From: Trissonchulus latispiculum
Taxonomy: Eukaryota; Nematoda; Enoplea; Enoplida; Ironidae
NCBI GenBank assembly: GCA_030248195.1
Contig: JASAND010007760.1
Span: 1-64,000, forward strand
Reading direction: 5' to 3'
DNA length: 64,000 nucleotides
Below the pieces are notes generated by a model. The model was given only the letters and a program-made list of their open reading frames with translations. It was not told where the DNA came from and did not search any database. Shown one piece after another: positions 56,803 to 64,000 of this stretch. The translations under genes and the position numbers were made by a program. How positions within the stretch are numbered: position 1 is the first letter of the stretch; each line of letters starts with the position of its first letter.

Positions 56803-58567
56803 TGATCAGTAGACCGACTGCAGAGGCATAGTTTTCCAGCCTGTCGATCATCTGGTTCAGATCCGCGCTGGTTTCTGCCAGTAAAGCAATATCGTCAGCA
56901 TAGTCCAGATCTGTCAGTCGTTCATCCCCATCAATTCGGATCCCTGGGGATCCCTCAAGAGCCTTCCGAAGAACAACGTCCAGAACGATGTTAAATAACA
57001 GGGGGGACAGAAGGGCGCCTTGTTTCACTCCAGTATTAACGGGAAAGAAATCAGTCAAGTTTGTACCAATGCGGACGGCACTTAGGCTTTGATCATACAT
57101 ACGTCTTATTAATGACACAATCTTGTCTGGCAGCCCACAGTAAGATAGGATTTCATACATACGTGGGCGATCGATGGAGTCAAAGGCCGCTTTGAAGTCA
57201 ACAAATGCTATAAGCGTCGGCTGCCTATACTCGTATCTCGTCTCCATGATTTGCCGCAAGGCAAAGATTTGGTCCACAGTGCTGCGGCCCGGTCGAAATC
57301 CTTCTTGGTTTTCGCGGTGACAGCTGTCTATCGCACTGCGAAGCCGCCCTAAGATTATGGCCTCGACGATCTTATAGGAGACATCTAAAAGGGAGATGCC
57401 CCTGTAGTTTTTGCATTCCGATTTGTTTCCTTTCTTAAATAGAGGCACCAACACGGATTTCTTCCAGTCAGCAGGGAATTCTTCGGATTCCCATATTTTT
57501 TGGACGAGTCCGGTCAGCTGACGGCAAAGGGCTGGACCTCCAGCTTTCAAAATACTAGCATTCAGGCCATCCTCACCGGGAGCACTAGACGACTTCATCG
57601 CTTTGATGGCCTTGCCGACCTCGCTTTCGGTGGGCACATCTGTTGAGATGTCCAAAAAGCCATCGAAAGGCAGATCAAACAGCGGCTGGATGGGACTGGG
57701 GCGGTTCAGGAGAGCCTGGAAGTGTTCCGACCAGCGCTGGTTTCGCCTTTGAAGGCTGCGGATAACAGTTCCATCTGCTTCTCGGATTATTTCGCTGGTG
57801 ACGGGCCTTTTTCCAGAGACTTCTCGTAGAGTTTTGAACAGTTTTCCGGAGTCTCCGTGACGCGTGGCGTTGTTCATAACCTCTACCTGTTTCAGCCAGT
57901 ATGCATTCTTATCTTTGGCCATGCTCTCAGCTATTCTAGCTGAAAGTTCCCTGCGCTGGGCTGACAAGGTTGTACGCCGGCGCTGCTGAACCAGATTCAT
58001 GGTGTCCGATGAGATCCAGTCGTTTCGTCGTCTCGTTGTAGCAGTCAGGCACTGAGATGCAGTTTCCTGGATAATCGCTTTGGTGGTTGACCATAGGTTT
58101 CCGACGTTATCCAGGTCTGATAGTACCTGAAATCTGTTGGAAAGCTCCACTTGAAACTGATTCACTACTTGTGGATCTCTTAGCTTCTCTGTGGCGTAGC
58201 GTGGGCAGGCACGGTGGGGTTTCTTGTTGCACAAACGGAGTTGTAAAGTGCAGACCAGGATGCCATGGTCAGACTGTAGAGAGGTCCCACAAAATGTACG
58301 ACAGCCTAGAGCCGACGACTTCCACCGCTGACTTAGGCAAACGAAATCGATTTGTTTCCTCGTTGAGCCATCGTTAGATGCCCACGTTTCCAGATGGCGA
58401 CGCTTGTGTCGAAACGCCGTGTTCACAGCAAACAGCCGGTGGTGGCAGAGAAGCGAGATAAAACGGTCCCCATTGTCATTTCTTATTCCAATATAGTGAT
58501 CACCAATGCATGATTCACATGGAAATCTGGGACCGACGGTTGCGTTGAGATCACCCATCATCAGCAA
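56717..58567 (-). CDS. LINE reverse transcriptase (616-aa open frame)
   Basis: It contains PLFKKGNKSECKNYRGISLL, FRPGRSTVDQIFALRQ, FVDFKAAFDSIDR (motif A), GVKQGALLSPLLFNI (motif B) and DYADDIALLAE (catalytic YADD). The N-terminal 100 residues belong to the end of the endonuclease. It runs into a frameshift at about 56770 before the C-terminal domain. Confidence 0.9.
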   Translation of the reverse strand: MLMMGDLNATVGPRFPCESCIGDHYIGIRNDNGDRFISLLCHHRLFAVNTAFRHKRRHLETWASNDGSTRKQIDFVCLSQRWKSSALGCRTFCGTSLQSDHGILVCTLQLRLCNKKPHRACPRYATEKLRDPQVVNQFQVELSNRFQVLSDLDNVGNLWSTTKAIIQETASQCLTATTRRRNDWISSDTMNLVQQRRRTTLSAQRRELSARIAESMAKDKNAYWLKQVEVMNNATRHGDSGKLFKTLREVSGKRPVTSEIIREADGTVIRSLQRRNQRWSEHFQALLNRPSPIQPLFDLPFDGFLDISTDVPTESEVGKAIKAMKSSSAPGEDGLNASILKAGGPALCRQLTGLVQKIWESEEFPADWKKSVLVPLFKKGNKSECKNYRGISLLDVSYKIVEAIILGRLRSAIDSCHRENQEGFRPGRSTVDQIFALRQIMETRYEYRQPTLIAFVDFKAAFDSIDRPRMYEILSYCGLPDKIVSLIRRMYDQSLSAVRIGTNLTDFFPVNTGVKQGALLSPLLFNIVLDVVLRKALEGSPGIRIDGDERLTDLDYADDIALLAETSADLNQMIDRLENYASAVGLLISAEKNKGSEVLLCGPSADPFARPTTGVC

Positions 58568-59020
58568 AAAGTCGCTTTTGGGAGTTTCGTTGATAGTATC
58601 AGCAACTGATAAAAGTCGTCTTTACTTTGGTCGTCCGCTGCGTTTGTAGGGGAGTAGCAGCTAATGATTGAAGTAGGAAAAGGTGTTGTTGCTATCCTAG
58701 CGGTAGCAATCCTAGCTGAGACTGGTGTGAACTCCAGTAAGGCATGCTCTATGCGCGAGCTGATAGCAATTCCTACACCATGTTGACCGCTTCCGTCTAC
58801 AGGACCGCTGTAGAAGAGTTTGTATTTTGGATGTTTGGGCTGGCTTCCAGGTACTATTGGAGTGAAGAGGGTTGAGCTTCGGAGTCGGGTATACGTGTTT
58901 CCGAGAGGCAAGCTATATAGACATCTCTCTCGCTTAGAGATGCTGCAAGGAGCTCTTGGGCACCCAGGGATCGCAATGAACGGACATTCCAAGAGGCAAT
59001 GTTAATTTTGGAAGATAGTT
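58561..59020 (-). pseudogene. LINE AP-endonuclease domain (frameshifted)
   Basis: It begins with INIASWNVRSLRS near 59010, then CLSETRIP (catalytic Glu), YSGPVDGSGQHGVGI and ISCYSPTNA. The first block is in a different frame from 58992-58561, so at least one shift is present. Confidence 0.75.
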
Positions 59021-59585
59021 TCACTTGTACAGCGGTGGGACGTGCCGAAACCCGGTTGGCTTGTCCCCTCAGCCCCAGGATTGCACGATCGGCGTCCGGC
59101 TGGGGGGAGACCCGAGTGGCGGGTGATCTGAAGATGATTTGACGTGTTCATTCATAGAGCAGTTTCTGGCTGGGATACAACCAGGGTCGCCATTCCTGGA
59201 TGATCTGCATGCACAGCTGGCCAACCAACCCACACTTGGCGATCTTTTCACCAAGTTCAGTCACCATCACAACACGTCACAACACGTCTGTTATCTTCAC
59301 TACCCAAAATTTCTACCACTAGGGATCACAGTCGCAAGACGTCAGCCGCAATGCTCATTACATTGTTTTGCTGAGTCAGCCTAGAGATCAGACAGTGGTC
59401 CGCTCCATTGCTAGACAGATGTTTCCCAGGCAAAGCCCATATATGCTTGACGCCTATACAAAAGCCGCCAGTTCTCCTTTTGGCTACCTACTTATTGACG
59501 CTAAACCGTTCACTGATCCTAGACCTGGACTGCGCACTGGAATATTCAGTGGCGAGTGTGACGCAGTTTATGTGCCCAGCTGCTG

Positions 59586-59942
59586 ATGAACCTGTTGTCT
59601 AAGCATTTGCACTGGCTTCAAGTGCTGGCTGAGGCCGATCCAGCAACCAGAAGATCAATTTTGAAAAACAGTAAGCTGGGCGTTATTCGGTGCATCTGGG
59701 AGTGCTGTCTGAACATTTTACATGAACATGGTAATCCAAAGCTTAGCCAGCAGCAACAACGACGCCTACGGCGCTACAGACAGCTGTGACGCTCACTGCT
59801 AAACAGTTCGATTCCCATAAACAAGAAGAGGCGAATGCTACTGGCTCAGACTGGAGGCTCATTTCTACCTTTCTCCTAGCCCCAGTGATTGGAAGTGTGC
59901 TATCATGGCTGCTCAGAAAATGATAACTACACTAAACTGAAA
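59586..59942 (+). pseudogene. Small conserved Polinton protein (frameshifted)
   Basis: ATG overlaps the ATPase stop (TGATG). LAEADPATRRSILKNSKLGVIRC…CCLNIL and RRLRRYRQL form a short helical protein found after the ATPase in Polintons/adintoviruses. Its Gly-rich hydrophobic end (FLLAPVIGSVLSWLLRK) continues in another frame up to 59942. Confidence 0.6.
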
Positions 59943-60446
59943 ATGTATAATGCAGTGTTTCGCAAGTTTTTAAACCTGAAATCGTCAACGGATACTAACG
60001 ACAATTTAGAGCGGTTGGACACTCAAGACCAAAACAGCTGGATGGCTTCATTTCCTCCTGCCAGCCAGCTGAAAATGTCGACACTTATGAACCTGATCAG
60101 CTCAGCTAAGGTTCCTATTGATTGGGATGAAGAGTGCAATGTGCTTTTATCCGGAAGGCCAATTAGTGGTTCGAAAATTGGCGACTTGGCCTATCATTTT
60201 GTTCAATCTTCAGCAGTACGCAAAGTACCTATTGACTTTACTAAATTTCTTTCCGCCCTTGCCCATTCCCCGATCCCAGCTGCCCTAGCTGGAACAGCAA
60301 AAGTTAGAAAAGCTTTGGAAGATATTAGAATTCAATTGGATGCTGCCGCCTCAACGCCCACGACTTCTCTGTGCAGGCAGACAGGTTCTGGTAAAGCCAA
60401 CAAAACAAGGAAGAAATTGAAAAGAAAGAAGATTGGTAGCCTATAA
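59889..60446 (+). CDS. Conserved Polinton protein with LSW-type/GSxIxDL block
   Basis: It is 185 aa and intact. MNLISSAKVPIDWDEECN and GRPISGSKIGDLAYHFV match the conserved uncharacterised protein that follows the ATPase in adintovirus-like elements. A basic C-terminal tail (KTRKKLKRKKIG) suggests a nucleic-acid or capsid association, an inference. Upstream starts in other frames overlap the preceding gene. Confidence 0.65.
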   Translation: MEVCYHGCSENDNYTKLKMYNAVFRKFLNLKSSTDTNDNLERLDTQDQNSWMASFPPASQLKMSTLMNLISSAKVPIDWDEECNVLLSGRPISGSKIGDLAYHFVQSSAVRKVPIDFTKFLSALAHSPIPAALAGTAKVRKALEDIRIQLDAAASTPTTSLCRQTGSGKANKTRKKLKRKKIGSL

Positions 60447-60858
60447 CTGCTAAAGAAATGTTTTGGCACAGTTATAATTAAATTATAATAGTAGATAATA
60501 AAGATAAAGGTTTGCAAATGCAGTAGTTTTTTCAGTTTCAGTTACGATTTTGTTGGAGCTGTTGCTCAGCAGGCAAACAGATCCATGCAGATAATCTTGA
60601 AGCCAGACGGTTCCAGGAAGAAAAGATTTGTATGTATAAAAAATGGTATTGCATGTTAAAACAGCATGGAATGCCACTCCAGGCCAAGTTTTTGGCCACT
60701 TGTCCCAGTTTTCGCAGTGCCCCTATCAATATAGAGCAGTATTCTCTAACACAAATTGGAAACCGTCTGCTTCCTGATTGAATTTTGTCTTCAAATGATT
60801 TCTATTTTTCTGTGATGATCTTCTGCTCCAACACCCACAGTCTCCATTTTATGAGAAG

Positions 60859-61702
60859 ATGCAGGAAGCTGAACAGGTGCTCAAAGGTAAGACTGAAAGT
60901 GGCGATTTTCAATTTTTGGTACCTTCAGTCAAAGAACAGGTTTGGTCCACTGGCGTTCGATTGGATTCCCTGGTCAATGATGAAGTGTCCTCCTATCCAG
61001 GTTTCAACATGTATGGCCTAGTTCTTGCTCGTGCCCTTTTTGAATTTGTCCAGGGTGAAGCTGCAATCAGGAGCTGCAATCAGGTTTCCTATGGAGGATC
61101 TTCTATCCCAAACTCAACTGATTCCCACGCAGCGATATTCTAAAACCCTGCTGCTGCTATCTGACAGTCAATGCCGCCAAGTTAAATCAGTACTTGGTGG
61201 AACCGTCGTTTCAATATCTGGAGCCACGTATCACAATTTTTCTAAGGTTATCAAACTGTTAACAACGCCAAGAAGCCCTATGAGCAATGGTATCAATCTT
61301 GGCGCCCTCTAAGGAAGATTTTGGAGTCCGTCCCTAAACGTTCTGCCACCACCATCATTCTAAGCTCATGAGCCTACCCCAATTGTGAATCGTGTAAGCA
61401 GTCACGATTCCTGGATTCAATCCCGATGCCGAAACTTGGTTTCGCGCTCCAATTTCCATTTGGTCTGTTGGTCCACTGATCCATCCAATGTCTTTGCTAC
61501 CCAAGGGAGTATCCACCCTGAGTATTTTGCCAAGGACAGGCTTCACGTTAACGATAAGGGTTTTCGCGTTCTTTGGAACAAGTGCTGCTCCATTTGCCCC
61601 GAGCTGAAACTTCTTCCATATTCCCTCAGTGGCAAAATTTATCCCACTGCAAACTCTGGACCATCGCCCACGAAACGATATAGACTTCAGCGGGGACATT
61701 AA
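60859..61702 (+). pseudogene. SGNH-hydrolase-like ORF, possible Polinton cargo (frameshifted)
   Basis: Pieces in different frames carry LLLLSDSQCRQV (Ser block), SNGINLG (Gly/Asn block) and KDRLHVNDKGFRVLW (Asp/His block), which are the four blocks of SGNH/GDSL esterases. A preceding segment (60859-61143: QFLVPSV…YPGFNMYGLV) has no recognised domain. At least two frame changes are needed. It is collinear with the capsid genes, so it may be cargo of the element, but DIRS/Ngaro and CR1-like elements also carry such esterases. Confidence 0.5.
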
Positions 61703-63266
61703 TGTTTTCGGGGAGTGTTGCGCGTAGCGCTTGTTTAAGACAATGACTTATAAAGAAAATGTATTATGTAAGATTGAATCCTAGACTATGAAATCTAGCC
61801 AGGTGAGAACTGGATATAACCAGTTAACACAATTGATTATTAGAACAATTTTGTTTTGACATTGAGTGTGAGCTTGGGTTTTGTTGTAAGTAGCTGGCTT
61901 AATTGTTGTTGTCTGATTACATTATATATACGACTGCCTACGACTAGAATAGGTTAGGTTAAGAAATCAACATTTTGTTATTGTCAGTGGTTAACGGGGA
62001 ATTAGATTTGATTTTTGTCAACCTTACCACCCCGCACCCGCTCACGCACCCTCTGTAGGAAAAGCCAGTATTCTTCCGTATTTGATTAATAGATCTATGC
62101 CACGCAAAACATTAAAAATGATATAGTAATATTTAAGAATTTAAGACTTTACGAGTGGCGCACATAAATCCATTTTGCTGAATTCCTTCATATTTGGCAA
62201 ATGTTGGAGACCTAGGGAGTTTCTGTTTTTCTAAACATTTGGGTCAAAATTGATAGTCTCGGATTTTGCTAAATTTCGAGCACTATTCAGGTACACAAAT
62301 GTTCTCAAAAACAAGACAAAATATTAGTATTCGAAATTGATAATAAATCACTTTCAGTTTAGTGAGGAGTAGCCCACGAAACGCTTAAAAGCATTCGAAG
62401 ATTACATCCTCCGCTGCAATAAGTCTACACGATCACATGTTACTTGTAGTTGACAGATATGGCGAACAAACATGTGCGACCCGAATTTATACGGCAACTC
62501 CCTTTCTTGTCAAAATCATTGAGGTACTGGTACGTGAAAACAGGAAGAAAAAATGGGTGGGGGGGGGGGTACGGGACCCGTCAAAAATTGGAGGTTTGGT
62601 ACAAGGGCTAGCAAAATCAGGGCCAAGGGACAAGGGACAGTGCCAGAAAAGGAAGGTCAAACTAAAAATTAATGGAAGTTTTAGCCAAAAATAGCCAAAA
62701 TTTTTTAAAATTTCGAAATATTCGAAATAAACTGCTTATTTTGCATTAAAATGGCTGTAAAATATTATTTATATTATAATAATTATAGTTTATAATTTAT
62801 TAGCTAATTAGCAATTTCCGAAATTAGCGAAATTAGCAATAATTATAATTTATTGCTAATTTCGCTAACAATTTCCAAAAATTGTACTTTTTCAAACAAT
62901 TTCTGCTTGGACCCTCCCACCCCAAATTTGAGGTAAGGTACAAGGGCAGGTCAAATTTGGCCTAGAACAGGTACAGGACCCCTCACGAATCGGTACCCTT
63001 GTTAATGTATGCCGGGACGCCATTGTGGGAGGAAAGATCATTTTTGAACACCCACATATACAACCATAGCTTCGTTGTCCTGACTCCATTGACTAACCAA
63101 ATTAATGATATAATAATGTTCCAAGTATAATGTGGATTATACAACGTTCTTATTACCGCGTGACATTATCAAATTACTTCGATTGACACTCCACTTGGGT
63201 AAGTAATTGTTCTCTTCTGAATGTACATGCTCTTTACATTATACGTTTTAATACATAAATCTTTAC

Positions 63267-63402
63267 CGAGTTACGAGCTATTAACTGCTTGCAACTTTCA
63301 GTCAAATAACTCTTTAACCATGACAGATTCTACTTTAATTTCAAAAAGGCGTTAAGGTTTATCTATCGGACAGCAAAATAGTAAAGAAGGAAATAATCTG
63401 TT
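63267..63402 (+). repeat. Direct repeat, copy 1
   Basis: The segment GAGTTACGAGCTATTAACTG…GAAGGAAATAAT is repeated at 63769-63904 with scattered differences, about 90 percent identical by eye. The two copies are about 500 bp apart. Confidence 0.85.
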
Positions 63403-63768
63403 CTCTATCTTAATGCAAGACCGCGTGCTTTCGACCATCGTTTTTTCATCTTAATACATAAATCTTTACCTTATAATTTTTACTCTTCTCATTGTGATTT
63501 TTCGAAACTCACTACTAATTTTCACAATCATTATTCTCATTTTTAAATAGCATTTTTAACCTGACCTGCCATCGCACGGATTAGACACCCGGTGGTTTGA
63601 CAAGATTGGTTAGTGTATGGCTTAGCCTGCCAGTTTTACTATAAAAGCGATAAGTGTGATTTAGATGGTGGCTCAAAATGAAAAAATTTTTAGTAAAGGA
63701 TTTCGCTCTTTTTATAGATACGGTACCATGTTGTACATACCAAGTTCAAATATTGAGTTATCCACTTC

Positions 63769-63904
63769 CCGAGTTACGAGCTATTAACTGCTTGCAACTT
63801 TCAGTCAAATAACTCGTTAACCGTAAGAAATTCTACTTTAATTTCAAAAAGGCGTTAAGGTATATCCATCCGACAACAAAATAGTAAAGAAGGAAATAAT
63901 TTGT
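63769..63904 (+). repeat. Direct repeat, copy 2
   Basis: Partner of 63267-63402 in the same orientation. The spacing and divergence suggest a tandem duplication or a longer satellite continuing beyond the window. Confidence 0.85.
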
Positions 63905-64000
63905 GGTGGTCAAAAATCGGCCAAAAATGTACCCGCTTAAGTGATATAAACTTGCGTTCGAAAATTTCCATTATGTAAACAGTTTTAATTTGTTTCAGAG

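Larger units (their letters stand above)
56053..59198 (-). mobile_element. RTE-like non-LTR retrotransposon, apparently full length
   Basis: It is 3146 bp, flanked by GATGATCTGC at 56043-56052 and 59199-59208. The 3' end (left) is a short AAGC/AAGT simple-repeat tail (TTAAGCAAGTAAGCAAG). An AP-type endonuclease and reverse transcriptase are present on the minus strand. Length, single-ORF layout, very short 3' end with tandem repeat and the SYLGS-type C-terminus fit the RTE clade, but CR1-like relatives are not excluded. Confidence 0.85.
55741..59586 (+). pseudogene. FtsK/HerA-type packaging ATPase, split by LINE insertion
   Basis: It starts at ATG 55741. The Walker A-like VTGCSGSGKPE at about 55800 has Pro where Thr/Ser is usual after GK, likely inactivating. 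Walker B is LLVVDDLL at about 56030-56050. Coding is interrupted by the LINE at 56053-59198 and resumes in the same phase at the duplicated target (DDLHAQLANQ, LFTKFSHHHN). It then shifts frame near 59270-59370 and ends RQSPYMLDAY…PFGYLLIDAKP at 59586. The family drives genome packaging into the capsid. Confidence 0.85.
49927..61710. mobile_element. Degraded Polinton/adintovirus-like element
   Basis: The gene content matches Maverick/Polinton and adintovirus genomes: protein-primed PolB on one strand, and capsid, protease and packaging ATPase genes on the other, starting near 52.2 kb. About 8.6 kb belong to the element after removing the 3.15-kb LINE. Frameshifts or stops break almost every gene. 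Integrase and terminal inverted repeats were not found. It is an old, non-functional endogenous copy. Confidence 0.85.
61750..64000. other. AT-rich non-coding sequence at right end
   Basis: No exon is recognised. Inverted AT-rich repeats lie around 62750-62880 (TAGCTAATTAGCAATTTC). GGTACAAGGGC-type patches at 62590-62620 and 62930-62960 echo each other. Confidence 0.45.

Noticed and set aside
48290..63200. Polinton terminal inverted repeats and integrase
   Set aside because: I compared the flanks by eye and scanned the frames for an rve-type integrase and found neither, so no termini are claimed.

Overview
This window is nuclear DNA from an invertebrate metazoan. It is AT-rich, has phased spliced host exons, tRNA-derived SINEs, several foldback elements, a non-LTR retrotransposon, an LTR retrotransposon and an endogenous Polinton/adintovirus-like element. 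The phylum cannot be fixed from what is visible. All intron/exon calls come from GT/AG sites, reading-frame phase and family motifs read by eye; no search was run.

Left part (1-12 kb). An NK2-class homeobox gene lies on the minus strand. Three phase-consistent exons (4663-4273, 3884-3597, 1223-866) end inside the homeodomain at a splice donor in the codon for Arg53. A second copy of the homeobox exon (9665-10016, plus strand) plus its following intron is present as an inverted repeat about 8.4 kb away. Between and around them are foldback/MITE elements, tRNA-Thr sequences and SINE copies.

12.7-22.2 kb is a complete LTR retrotransposon on the minus strand. It has 468-bp LTRs differing by one base, a 4-bp target duplication (CAAT), a PBS and a polypurine tract. 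It encodes one intact 1721-aa Gag-like ORF and no recognisable protease, RT, RNase H or integrase, so it looks like a very young Gag-only, non-autonomous element.

22.4-47.3 kb holds two host genes on the minus strand. The first is a DEG/ENaC-family channel: five firm exons between 31728 and 22376, including the cysteine-rich region and the pore helix with a GAS filter; its N-terminal exons were not found. Upstream is a seven-exon gene (47317 to 36974), fully phase-consistent (345 aa), for a type II single-pass membrane protein with a C-type lectin domain. Introns carry MITEs with exact 7-bp target duplications, two very large palindromes (about 1.5-1.6 kb), a SINE, and a tRNA-derived SINE flanked by an unusually long, perfect 127-bp duplication.

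49.9-61.7 kb is a degraded Polinton/adintovirus-like element. Protein-primed DNA polymerase B runs leftward. Rightward are a small Cys-motif ORF, a penton-like minor capsid protein, a basic core-like protein, hexon-like major capsid protein, adenain-like protease, packaging ATPase and two conserved small proteins, then an SGNH-hydrolase-like ORF that may be cargo. Nearly every gene has frameshifts, no integrase or terminal inverted repeat was seen, and a full-length RTE-like LINE (56053-59198) sits inside the ATPase gene next to Walker B with a 10-bp target duplication. The last 2.3 kb is AT-rich non-coding sequence with a diverged direct repeat.
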